From Oscillospiraceae bacterium (GTDB taxonomy: Bacteria > Bacillota > Clostridia > Oscillospirales > Ruminococcaceae): a stretch of DNA of 13,588 nt. The stretch spans positions 1-13,588 of the forward strand of contig JAEDMD010000028.1 in the NCBI GenBank assembly GCA_016303195.1, in the 5' to 3' direction. Position 1 is the stretch's first letter; the number at the start of each line of letters is the position of its first letter. Shown here one piece after another: positions 6,870-13,588 of this stretch. The position numbers and the translations under genes are program-made. Below the pieces are notes generated by a model. It was not told where the DNA came from, did no database searches, and saw only the letters and a list, made by a program, of their open reading frames with translations.

Positions 6870-8915
6870 TTACTTTTCAGCAGAAACCTCAGGGAGCTTG
6901 TCGATGAGTTTGAGCTGATACTTCTGGATAGCAAGAGCATCCTTATTTGTTACGCCGTCGCCTACGTTGCAGCAGTCAGCGTTGATGTAGCCCTGTGCAG
7001 TGATATGATTCTCCTCAGAACCGTTAGGGCCGAACTTGCCTGGGTTTGCAACAGACTGCATGATGAGGACAGCGTCAGCAACGCTTACAGACTTATCGCA
7101 GTTAGCATCACCGATGAGGTCAGCCTTGCCCTCAGGCTTTGCAGTTGTATCGCTTGTTGTTGTAACGTCGCCGGAAGAAGTGATAACAGTAGTTTCTGTT
7201 GCGGTTGTTGTAGTTGTCTTTACAGCACCGGGGCCGTCAGCATTCTTTGTAGTTCTTGCAGGTTCTTCGCCCGGAGTCTTATCCTTTATGATAGCATCGA
7301 AAGCCGGCTTAGCCTTGTACTCGTTGTCAAAGAGAAGCGGAAGCTGCTTTGCTCTCCAGCTGTTGTCATCGGTAACGCCCCAGAATACAACAGCAGAAAT
7401 GCTGTCCTTGTACTTCTCGATAGCGTCCATGATTCCCTTGTAGTAATCAGCCTGATGGTCAAAATACTTAGTACCGTTCTGCTCAGGAACAGTTACGTCA
7501 AGCTCAGTGATCTGAACGTCAAGACCTGTTGCAGCGTAATCCTTCAGAGCGGACTCATACATTGAAACTGATGGGAAAGCAGACTGCATATTGTCACGGC
7601 AGTCAAGGTGAGACTGCATACCGATACCGTCGATATTGCCTGCTGCCTTGATTCTCTCAGCCATTTCAACGATTACCTTCTTCTTGTCCATGTACTCGTT
7701 GTAGTCATTGTAGTAGAGCTTGTATCCCTTTGGAGCATACTTTCTTGCATACTCGAAAGCGTAGTCAATGAATGAGTTATCGCCGAATACAGCTACCCAG
7801 TCAGAAGCGGCATAGTTGTTGTCAGCACCGCAGTGACCCGGTTTACGAGGAGTACCGTCTTCCAGCCATGCTTCATTTACAACATCACAAGCGTAGAAGT
7901 CGATATCAGGATAGAGACCGGTGAGAGTCTCGAAATAAGTCTTGATGTAGTTTTCCATACGCTTCTTCATCTTCTCAGGAGAAACGTAGTCAGCCTTTTC
8001 GTCATAATTTTCCTTGAAGAACCACTCAGGAGTCTGGCTGTGCCATACAAGAGTATGAACTCTTACAGGGATACCGTACTTGTTAGCGTAGTTGAGAACA
8101 GGCTTAGCAGCGGAGAAGCTGATCTGAGGAGTCTCATCATCGCCTGTTTCTTCCATGTAAGCGAGAGTAGCGGACTTATTGAGAACTGAGTCAGGCTTCA
8201 TTTCGTTGCCGACAGTGATGCTCTCGCCGAAGTGCTTCTGAACCAGAGCCATGAATGGCTTTGAAGCGAGGTTATCGGGAGTAAGAGCAGTACCTACCTT
8301 GAAATCGTTCTTGTAGATGCCGCTGAGTGACGGTATATCGCTCTCGATCTCGGCAGTCGGAGCTTCAACTACCTTGAAATCGTCGATATAGAGATCATCT
8401 GTGCCTCCCTCGAAGTAAACGAAAACGCCTTCCATTTCGTCAGTGAAGCTGACCTTGACATTTTCAATTGACTGCCAGTCGCTGCCGTTGAGGTTCTGAA
8501 CGAGGTTGGAATACTTAGTCTCGCCGTCAACAGTGTACTGGAAGCTGAATGTAGCACCTGTGTAGTACTTGCCCTTTACGGAAGCGCTGATGAGGTACTC
8601 GGTGTTTGGTTCGAGAACTCCGTCGAGACGGAAAGCAGGGCCGTTCCAGCTTTCTGATCTTCCGCTTGCAAGGAGTGACTTATCACCGCTCTTAGCCTCG
8701 TCAGAAGCAGATGAAATAACAGTTGTGTCGTCCCCTCCTCTGTTTGAGAAATATTTGAGATCTTCCTCATCCTCGAAGCTGAAATCAAATATTGTTTTTC
8801 CCTGAGCAGTGTCTGCTGCTGAGGAAGCTGCAATGCCTCCGATGGTAGAAGCTGAGCAGATGAGCGCCATACTCATGATGCCTGCAACTGTTTTTCTGAT
8901 GTTTGAACCTTTCAT
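6870..8915 (-). CDS. Secreted cellulosomal xylanase: CBM22-GH10-dockerin
   Basis: This 681-residue endo-1,4-beta-xylanase should act outside the cell on xylan. In order: signal peptide (cleavage near residue 33), a CBM22-like xylan-binding module (about 40-187, with YIDDFKVVE at its end), a GH10 catalytic barrel (about 195-545), a Thr-rich linker (about 546-600) and a dockerin (601-675). In GH10, VHTLVWHSQTPEWFF (287-300) is the signature before the acid/base Glu348 in DVVNEAW, and Glu471 in ITELDV is the nucleophile. The dockerin has a canonical first calcium loop D603-D614, while the second loop D647-D659 is one residue longer than usual and holds CysCys. The ATG has GGAGGA (8924-8929) at 8-nt spacing and its own promoter. 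The dockerin implies attachment to a scaffoldin cohesin. Confidence 0.95.
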   Translation of the reverse strand: MKGSNIRKTVAGIMSMALICSASTIGGIAASSAADTAQGKTIFDFSFEDEEDLKYFSNRGGDDTTVISSASDEAKSGDKSLLASGRSESWNGPAFRLDGVLEPNTEYLISASVKGKYYTGATFSFQYTVDGETKYSNLVQNLNGSDWQSIENVKVSFTDEMEGVFVYFEGGTDDLYIDDFKVVEAPTAEIESDIPSLSGIYKNDFKVGTALTPDNLASKPFMALVQKHFGESITVGNEMKPDSVLNKSATLAYMEETGDDETPQISFSAAKPVLNYANKYGIPVRVHTLVWHSQTPEWFFKENYDEKADYVSPEKMKKRMENYIKTYFETLTGLYPDIDFYACDVVNEAWLEDGTPRKPGHCGADNNYAASDWVAVFGDNSFIDYAFEYARKYAPKGYKLYYNDYNEYMDKKKVIVEMAERIKAAGNIDGIGMQSHLDCRDNMQSAFPSVSMYESALKDYAATGLDVQITELDVTVPEQNGTKYFDHQADYYKGIMDAIEKYKDSISAVVFWGVTDDNSWRAKQLPLLFDNEYKAKPAFDAIIKDKTPGEEPARTTKNADGPGAVKTTTTTATETTVITSSGDVTTTSDTTAKPEGKADLIGDANCDKSVSVADAVLIMQSVANPGKFGPNGSEENHITAQGYINADCCNVGDGVTNKDALAIQKYQLKLIDKLPEVSAEK

Positions 8916-8937
8916 TTTTTGAATCCTCCAAATCTTT

Positions 8938-8956
8938 GAGAGCGTGCTATGCTCTC
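8938..8956 (-). promoter_or_regulatory. Leader hairpin before the xylanase ribosome site
   Basis: GAGAGC (8938-8943) and GCTCTC (8951-8956) form a 6-bp stem (7 with the flanking T-A pair) in the 5' leader, between promoter and ribosome site (8924-8929). It may influence mRNA stability or initiation; no ligand-binding RNA class is recognised. Confidence 0.35.
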
Positions 8957-8972
8957 ATAATTTTGCACTTTA

Positions 8973-9001
8973 ATTGTATCACCATTTCATAAAAAGGTCA
9001 A
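8973..9001 (-). promoter_or_regulatory. Promoter of the GH10 xylanase gene
   Basis: Read on the - strand, TTGACC (8996-9001), a 17-bp spacer and TACAAT (8973-8978) lie about 58 bp before the start codon. A good sigma-A type match. Confidence 0.75.
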
Positions 9002-9074
9002 TGGACAATTTGTGAATACACTATATTCAGCAATATTTGGATGGCAAAAATCCGTTCATCGCAATTTTTGGGGC

Positions 9075-9103
9075 AAAAAAAGGACTGTCCCGCAGGACAG
9101 TCC
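9075..9103 (-). terminator. Intrinsic terminator of the GH9 gene
   Basis: On the - strand a 9-bp stem (9095-9103 with 9082-9090, four-base loop) is followed by seven T (complement of A9075-9081), 20 bp after the GH9 stop codon. A textbook rho-independent terminator separating GH9 from the xylanase promoter. Confidence 0.9.
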
Positions 9104-9123
9104 CTTGATAGCATATTCAGATA

Positions 9124-11784
9124 TTATCTATCTGTTGGAAGGCTTGTAACGATTCCGAGAGCGTACATCTGGATAGCGAGAGCATCCTTATTTGTAACAC
9201 CGGGAGTTGTCTGGCAGTCAGCGTTAGCCCAGCCCTGCTCAGTGATGTGGTTCGTGTTAGAACCTGAGAGACCGTAAGCTGATGGGTTAGCGAGAGCCTG
9301 CATGATCATTACAGCGTCTGCAACACCGATCTGACCATCGCAGTTAGCATCGCCAACGAGTGTAGCTGATGTTGACTTAGGCTGAGTTGTGGTTGTAGTA
9401 GTTGTTGAAGTTGTGGTTGTTGTTCTTGAAGTTGTAGTTGTAGTAGTTGTTGTCTTTGTAGTAGTTCTTGTAGTAGTTGTAGTTGCCTTTGTAGTTGTTG
9501 CGTTGCTGCCTGAGCCTGAAGTATGGAGAACGACCTTCTCGATAGTAACGTCGTCACCGTGTGGCCAGAATACCATAGCCTTTACAGTCTGACCAACGTT
9601 TGAAGGGATAGTGTAGTCGATAGCAACAGTCTTGTCAGAACCGACCTTAACGCCCTTGAAGTCTTCCTGTTCCCACTTACCTGTCCAGGTACCGAAAGCA
9701 CCTGAAACCTCAGTGTCGTTTGAGTTTACCTTGAGGTAGAGAGTAACTGACTTAGCACCCTGTGGCTTGAACTCAGCGAAGTTGTTGATTCCGCCGTCAT
9801 CGCCCTTTTCTGTATCAACAGTCATATCAGAAGCAGTCAGTACCTTATCTCCGCTTGAAGAAGATGAGTCGCTCTTAGAAGAAGTTGTTGTTGTTGTGTT
9901 ATTGATGTTGTTTCTTGTAGTTGTTGTGTTTCCGCTTGAAGATGAAGAAGAACCGTCACCGTCAAGAACGACCTTTTCGATAGTAACGTCATCGCCGTGT
10001 GGCCAGAATACCATAGCCTTTACAGTCTGACCAACGTTTGAAGGAATATCATAGTCAATAGCAACAGTCTTGTCAGAGCCTACCTTAACGCCCTTGAAGT
10101 CTTCCTGCTCCCACTTACCTGTCCAAGTACCGAAAGCACCTGAAACCTCAGTGTCGTTGGAGTTTACCTTGAGATAGAGAGTAGCCTTCTTAGCGCCCTG
10201 TGGCTTGAACTCAGCGAAGTTGTTGATTCCGCCGTCATCGCCCTTTTCAGTGCCGACCTTCATATCGCTGTCTGTGAGGACCTTACCGCCTGAAGAAGAT
10301 GATGAACCGTTGTTAGTTGTAGTAGTAGTGTTTGTAGGTCTTGAAGAAGTAGTGGTAGTTGTGTTGTTACCACCGTTATTTGTTGTGCTTGTAGTTGTTG
10401 TCTGTCCCTGTGCAGGACCGTCAGAAGCACCGCCCTTAACGCCGGGGATAGCGCTTATAGGATCAACTGTACCTGTCTTGTAGTGGTAGTAAAGACCTGC
10501 TGCTGCGCCTACGAAACCAGCGTTGTAGTCGATAGCAACTTCGTTAGCCTGATAGTCTGAACGGAGATCCTGATACTTACCCTGTGCATCAGTAGGACCG
10601 CCGCAGAGAGCGCCAACGAGAGTGTACTTTGATGGTGTTCCATCTGACTCAGCGGTATCTGTACCGGAAGCAGCTCTGTGGTGAGGCTTGCTTGAAGCGT
10701 TTGGCTTGTAACCTACAACGAGGCAGTATGACTGACCGTTAGCGAAAGCCTTGTCGCCTGTGAGGTACTGCATCTGACCCTTAGCCCAGTCTGCATTACC
10801 CTTGTTGTACTTAGCAGCTACGAGAGCGCACATCTGAGCAGTTGCATTGTGTCTTGCAGAACCCCATGCATCGATGAACTTATATCCATCACCGCTGAGT
10901 TCGCCGAGGTAGTTAGCAGCGCTCCAGTCGCCTGTGATCTCGCCCTTGAGCATAGCAGCACCGAGAGAAACGTTCTCCCAGCAGTGAACCCAGTAAGCAG
11001 TACCAACATTTTCAACATCGCTCTTGTAAGCGTTGTCCTTTGTAGCGAGGTACAGCCAGCCTGCAGCCCAGCCAAGCTCGTCGGAAGTATCCTTGTTTCC
11101 GTAGAACTCACATGAATATGAGCCCGGATGCTGTTTAGCGAAGTTGTAGAGAGCCTTAGCGTACTTGAGGTCATCAGGGTTGCCGAAGTTTACGTAGTTT
11201 GCAGCGAGAGCAGCAGCGTATTCAGCAACGATGTTAGCAGCTCCGTCTGAAGTCCAGAGCATACGTCCTCTGTCGCCCTGATTCTCCGGAGGTCCCCAGT
11301 AAGCGTGGTCGGTATTACCGTCACCCTTTTCGATGAGCACCTTAGAAACGGTGTCGCCGTTGAGGACAGTTGCGTCACGGAAGAACTTAGCGAAGTGGTC
11401 AGCGATGGTCTTATAGTGAGCAGCCTGACCTGTTGCCTCGAAAGCATCCTTGAATTCGTAATAAGCCCAGCCGAGTGTTGAAGCGGAGTAGCCCTGTGGC
11501 TGACCGAACATAACGTGGTCGCCTGCATCGTGGTAACCGCCGGGAACTTCGTCCTGAGTATGGCAGTTTCCTCTCCATGTAAGACGGCTGTTTGTTTCTA
11601 CTTCGTTACCGCACATATTTGCGTCGTAGAAATAGAGGGAATACTGAAGGAGTTTTGCATAGTTGTCTGAATCTGCTGCGTTAGCTGAGAGAGAGGGGCT
11701 TACAACAGCAGTGAATGGTGCAGCCAGTGACGATAAAGCAACGGCACTGCTGACGAGCATTGATTTGAGTTTTTTAAACTTCAT
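9124..11784 (-). CDS. Secreted cellulosomal endoglucanase: GH9, two CBM-like modules, dockerin
   Basis: This is an 886-residue extracellular cellulase of family GH9. Start chosen at the ATG at 11784 (MKFKKLKS): the longer open frame begins with TTG at 11862, upstream of a TATAAT promoter element, and does not look like a signal peptide. Signal peptide cleavage is near SANA (about 33-36). The catalytic (alpha/alpha)6 domain spans about 40-440, with HDAGDH holding D86 and D89, HHRAASG at 368-374 and NEVAIDYN with the proton donor Glu415. Two nearly identical modules of about 107 residues (501-607 and 647-753) follow, separated by Thr/Ser/Asn linkers, and resemble Ruminococcus carbohydrate-binding modules. 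A long Thr linker (755-806) leads to the dockerin (about 810-882). The ribosome site is weak (GGAAAGAAG). Substrate is probably cellulose or another beta-glucan. Confidence 0.94.
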   Translation of the reverse strand: MKFKKLKSMLVSSAVALSSLAAPFTAVVSPSLSANAADSDNYAKLLQYSLYFYDANMCGNEVETNSRLTWRGNCHTQDEVPGGYHDAGDHVMFGQPQGYSASTLGWAYYEFKDAFEATGQAAHYKTIADHFAKFFRDATVLNGDTVSKVLIEKGDGNTDHAYWGPPENQGDRGRMLWTSDGAANIVAEYAAALAANYVNFGNPDDLKYAKALYNFAKQHPGSYSCEFYGNKDTSDELGWAAGWLYLATKDNAYKSDVENVGTAYWVHCWENVSLGAAMLKGEITGDWSAANYLGELSGDGYKFIDAWGSARHNATAQMCALVAAKYNKGNADWAKGQMQYLTGDKAFANGQSYCLVVGYKPNASSKPHHRAASGTDTAESDGTPSKYTLVGALCGGPTDAQGKYQDLRSDYQANEVAIDYNAGFVGAAAGLYYHYKTGTVDPISAIPGVKGGASDGPAQGQTTTTSTTNNGGNNTTTTTSSRPTNTTTTTNNGSSSSSGGKVLTDSDMKVGTEKGDDGGINNFAEFKPQGAKKATLYLKVNSNDTEVSGAFGTWTGKWEQEDFKGVKVGSDKTVAIDYDIPSNVGQTVKAMVFWPHGDDVTIEKVVLDGDGSSSSSSGNTTTTRNNINNTTTTTSSKSDSSSSSGDKVLTASDMTVDTEKGDDGGINNFAEFKPQGAKSVTLYLKVNSNDTEVSGAFGTWTGKWEQEDFKGVKVGSDKTVAIDYTIPSNVGQTVKAMVFWPHGDDVTIEKVVLHTSGSGSNATTTKATTTTTRTTTKTTTTTTTTSRTTTTTSTTTTTTTQPKSTSATLVGDANCDGQIGVADAVMIMQALANPSAYGLSGSNTNHITEQGWANADCQTTPGVTNKDALAIQMYALGIVTSLPTDR
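9380..9500 (-). repeat. Thr-rich linker coding repeat, GH9 before the dockerin
   Basis: Low-complexity ACA/ACT/ACC threonine codons on the - strand, with occasional Arg, Lys and Ser (protein about 755-806). A flexible, probably O-glycosylated spacer between the second CBM-like module and the dockerin. Such tracts tend to vary in length between strains. Confidence 0.8.
9526..9846 (-). repeat. CBM-like module, second (C-terminal) copy
   Basis: About 107 residues (647-753 of the GH9 protein) with a beta-sandwich-like pattern, from KVLTASDM to VTIEKVVL, with tryptophans in GTWTGKWEQ and VFWPHGDD that could stack on glucan. It is nearly identical in protein and DNA to the copy 438 bp away. The family is not certain; candidates are the Ruminococcus-specific CBM79/CBM80 groups. 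Confidence 0.8.
9964..10284 (-). repeat. CBM-like module, first copy
   Basis: Residues 501-607 of the GH9 protein. Only about six residues differ from the second copy across the core, and long DNA stretches are identical (for example the segment coding VKAMVFWPHGDD). This points to a recent in-frame duplication or ongoing gene conversion. Confidence 0.8.
10305..10400 (-). repeat. Thr/Asn/Ser linker coding repeat after the GH9 catalytic domain
   Basis: A Thr/Asn/Gly/Ser-rich spacer (protein about 462-499) joins the catalytic domain to the first CBM-like module. A similar shorter spacer (about 611-646, DNA near 9847-9954) joins the two modules. Confidence 0.75.
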
Positions 11785-11838
11785 TGTAATCACACTTCTT
11801 TCCAAAAAGTCAATGAGCCTATAATATGTTGTACCTTT

Positions 11839-11844
11839 ATTATA
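11839..11844 (-). promoter_or_regulatory. Likely -10 element of the GH9 gene
   Basis: On the - strand a perfect TATAAT (11839-11844) lies 54 bp before the ATG at 11784. No good -35 at 16-18 bp is visible; a TTGTCA sits only 12 bp upstream. The promoter may need an activator. Its position inside the longer TTG-initiated frame supports the shorter gene start. Confidence 0.5.
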
Positions 11845-11994
11845 CAATTTTTGCGCTGACAATAAGTTACGAAATGGTTACAGAGATATTACAATTCGGT
11901 GAAATGGCACCAAAAATTCATAAAATCGTCATATTGTGCAAAAAGCAGGATAAAATTTGTCTATAATCACGTTGAAATAAATCAACCACTGGTA

Positions 11995-12037
11995 GAAAAA
12001 ACAACTGAGCGCAAAGGTTTCAACACCTCTGCGCTCA
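11995..12037 (-). terminator. Terminator of the LRR-Thr-dockerin gene
   Basis: TGAGCGCA (12006-12013) pairs with TGCGCTCA (12030-12037), and inside it AGGT pairs with ACCT around a TTCAAC loop. On the - strand the stem is followed by GTTGTTTTTT (complement of 11996-12005). It starts 18 bp after the stop codon. A convincing intrinsic terminator. Confidence 0.85.
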
Positions 12038-12055
12038 TTGAATGTCACCCTGATA

Positions 12056-13171
12056 TCACTCAGGAAGTGACAATAGTAATCCTAATTTGTATTTTTGTAT
12101 TGTCAGGGCATCGCTGTTAGTGATGCCGTCGCCTCGTTTGCAAACATCAGCGGAGTCTTTGCCCTTTTCGGTTATATGAGAAGGGTCAGTGCCGTGGATG
12201 TCGAATTTATTGGGATTTGCGATAGACTGCATGATAAGGACGGAATCAGCAATGTTCACTTCCCTGTCGCAGTTTGCGTCACCGTACACAACAGGCGAAG
12301 GCTGAGTTGTTTCAACAGGCTGAGGAGGCCATCCCCAGTTCCAGCCCCACTGCCACGGATTATTTGTCGTAGTAGTTGTAGTGGTTGCAGGCTTTGTCTT
12401 TGTAGTTGTAGCTTTCGTGGTTGCCTTAGTTGTGGTAGTTGCCTTTGTTGTAGCTTTGGTAGTTGTAGTAGTTGTTGTGGTGGTTGTGGTTGTGGTTGTA
12501 GTTGTCACAGGCTTCGGGATATCGTTGAGGACTGCAAAATTATAGTTAAGTTCCTTAGCCATCTGCTGTGCGGTCGAGCCTTCAGCTCCATAGATAGTTC
12601 CGCCGAAAGAACCTGAATTATTGCTGTTGGTGATGCATGAAGCCTTGCCGACAAATCGGCAGTTGGTTGTCTGAAACTTTACTTCACGCAGATTCGGACA
12701 ATTATAGAAAGCCTTGTCACCGACAGAAGCAACATTCGGCGGTATCGTTACAGAATTCAGACCGCTGTTCTGGAAAGCGCTTGCCGAAATTGAAGCCACC
12801 GACATAGGGATAGTCACCGATGTAAGGTTTGAAGCACCGCAGAACGATGCTCGTCCGACATTTGTAACGCCCTCGCAGATAACAACATTTCGTATCTGTG
12901 ACATGATGTCATACCATGGTGTATAGGAAACTGTTTCCCATTCCGCAATAATGCCGTTTCCCGAAATAGTAAGAGTGCCATCCCTGAACGTCCAGTTAGT
13001 GCCGATACCGCACGCTCCCGATGATTCTCCCACCGTTTCCTCAATGACAACAGCAGACGGATCTATCTGTGCTGCAAAAGCCGTCTGTGATACAGATGCC
13101 GACAGGCCTAACCCCATTGCCAATGTCATGCATAAAATACGTGATACCGATTTCTTCATGCTTTCTTTCAC
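12056..13171 (-). CDS. Secreted short LRR protein with Thr linker, Trp-rich motif and dockerin
   Basis: The protein has 371 residues and is exported (signal peptide with cleavage near AFA, 31-33). Residues about 52-92 form the GTLTISG...PWY segment often found before BspA-type repeats in ruminococci. About three or four LRR_5 repeats follow (95-170) with a closing region to 216. A long Thr/Lys/Ala linker (222-269) leads to NPWQWGWNWGWPPQP (271-285), with tryptophans at 273, 275, 277, 279 and 281, then a dockerin (297-371). The dockerin has a canonical first loop D298-D309 and a 13-residue second loop D342-D354, with Cys in both. Start: GTG at 13171, 9 nt after AAGGAG (13181-13186); an ATG at 13159 is possible but lies 21 nt from that site. 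No catalytic domain is visible, so a binding or structural cellulosome part is likely. Confidence 0.88.
   Translation of the reverse strand: MKESMKKSVSRILCMTLAMGLGLSASVSQTAFAAQIDPSAVVIEETVGESSGACGIGTNWTFRDGTLTISGNGIIAEWETVSYTPWYDIMSQIRNVVICEGVTNVGRASFCGASNLTSVTIPMSVASISASAFQNSGLNSVTIPPNVASVGDKAFYNCPNLREVKFQTTNCRFVGKASCITNSNNSGSFGGTIYGAEGSTAQQMAKELNYNFAVLNDIPKPVTTTTTTTTTTTTTTTTKATTKATTTTKATTKATTTKTKPATTTTTTTNNPWQWGWNWGWPPQPVETTQPSPVVYGDANCDREVNIADSVLIMQSIANPNKFDIHGTDPSHITEKGKDSADVCKRGDGITNSDALTIQKYKLGLLLSLPE
12362..12512 (-). repeat. Thr/Lys/Ala linker coding repeat
   Basis: A low-complexity run of threonine codons with regular Lys-Ala-Thr-Thr units (protein about 222-269), including sixteen consecutive Thr. 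A flexible spacer, probably glycosylated, and a likely site of slippage in length. Confidence 0.8.
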
Positions 13172-13588
13172 TTTATATTACTCCTTCCGTGAATCAAGCA
13201 GAGTATTTGTCAAAATCTACCATATGCAATAAATATATATCTGCATGAAATTTGCATATATGTTTCGTGAAATCTCTGAACAGATTCACTAATTATTCAA
13301 GGCTTCGCCTCGTGCCATGATAATTGTTAATACATAGTAACACATATTTCACATGAAATCAAGTAATATTATCCAATCGGTGAAAATTTCAACATTTGTC
13401 TCAAAAAGATATTCCTTTCATAGTTGAAATGCAATAATTGTGAACAGCAATTTTTGGTTATCTTCCACGTAATAATTAATGCAGTATTAATAAGTTTTCT
13501 GTTAAAACAAAAGCGCCCCGAACATAAGGGGGGGTACTCTTACAGAAGTATTTACACGTGATATTGAGGAAAACCCTTTTGAAAAAGG
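13172..13588. other. 417-bp region with no confident gene
   Basis: A/T-rich upstream region of the - strand LRR gene. Contents: its ribosome site (13181-13186); an 8-bp inverted repeat ATATGCAA/TTGCATAT (13222-13229 and 13252-13259) with a related TGCAT between the arms; a motif CAATCGGTGAAAA (13374-13386) resembling one upstream of GH9; and an imperfect CCCC/GGGG hairpin (13512-13535). No clear -35/-10 pair could be chosen. Short frames run off the right edge on both strands (- strand stop at 13502-13504), but none can be identified. Confidence 0.5.
13505..13535 (-). terminator. Possible degraded terminator for a gene beyond the right edge
   Basis: On the - strand CCCC, an 8-nt loop and GGGGCGCT are followed by TTTGTTTT (complement of 13504-13511). 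The stem has four solid G-C pairs and two mismatches further out (13512-13519 with 13528-13535). It could end a - strand transcript entering from outside the window. Confidence 0.25.

Larger units (their letters stand above)
11785..12055. other. Intergenic region between GH9 and the downstream-strand LRR gene
   Basis: This 271-bp A/T-rich gap holds the GH9 promoter region (to about 11905), a motif CAATTCGGTGAAA at 11892-11904 that recurs upstream of the LRR gene, and the LRR terminator at 11995-12037. No credible gene is seen; the open frame at 11899-12120 on the + strand has no homology that I recognise and overlaps the terminator. Confidence 0.6.

Noticed and set aside
6780..7565. 261-residue + strand open frame opposite the xylanase
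   Set aside because: It lies antisense to the dockerin and GH10 coding sequence, has no ribosome site, and reads as a Val/Ser/Cys-rich shadow translation.
9389..9592. + strand frame of long Val runs
   Set aside because: It is the antisense of the Thr-codon linker (ACA/ACT giving GTT/GTA), not a membrane protein.
12362..12512. Regular short repeats resembling a CRISPR or satellite array
   Set aside because: The repeats are threonine codons of an in-frame linker, with no spacers of constant length.
13528..13588. tRNA or other RNA gene at the right edge
   Set aside because: No T-arm GGTTCGA-type sequence or cloverleaf pairing could be found on either strand.

Overview
The window reads as a chromosome segment of a cellulosome-forming gut bacterium, most likely a Ruminococcus (R. 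flavefaciens / R. champanellensis / R. albus group). The case rests on four secreted proteins that end in dockerin modules, Thr-rich linkers between modules, a GH9 cellulase beside a CBM22-GH10 xylanase, BspA-type leucine-rich repeat proteins, and strong AAGGAGG-type ribosome binding sites. The species is inferred.

Left part (1-3922, + strand): the possible end of an upstream gene, then aroE (shikimate dehydrogenase), aroK (shikimate kinase), a metal-dependent amidohydrolase and a secreted leucine-rich-repeat protein with a C-terminal dockerin. aroK, the amidohydrolase and the LRR gene are spaced 6 and 15 bp apart and look co-transcribed, so a surface/cellulosome protein appears to ride on a housekeeping operon. 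A 455-bp non-coding stretch follows (3923-4377). It holds a structured, MITE-like element of about 176 bp with 38-40 bp imperfect terminal inverted repeats, a further hairpin, and the guaB promoter.

Middle part (4378-6698, + strand): guaB (IMP dehydrogenase) has its own promoter and a perfect palindromic terminator. Next, from a near-consensus promoter, comes an unrecognised secreted protein anchored by a C-terminal membrane helix. Converging transcription is separated by a cluster of strong hairpins (6722-6830).

Right part (6870-13171, - strand): three independently transcribed dockerin proteins. These are a CBM22-GH10-dockerin xylanase, a GH9 endoglucanase with two nearly identical CBM-like modules plus dockerin, and a short LRR protein with a Thr linker, a five-tryptophan W-x-W motif and a dockerin. 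The two enzymes would act on xylan and cellulose outside the cell, held on a scaffoldin through the dockerins. The three - strand dockerins form one class (GDANCD, Cys in both calcium loops). The + strand LRR protein carries a different, cysteine-free class, which suggests two docking specificities in one locus. No RNA genes, CRISPR arrays, transposases or phage genes were seen. The last 417 bp (13172-13588) hold no confident gene.
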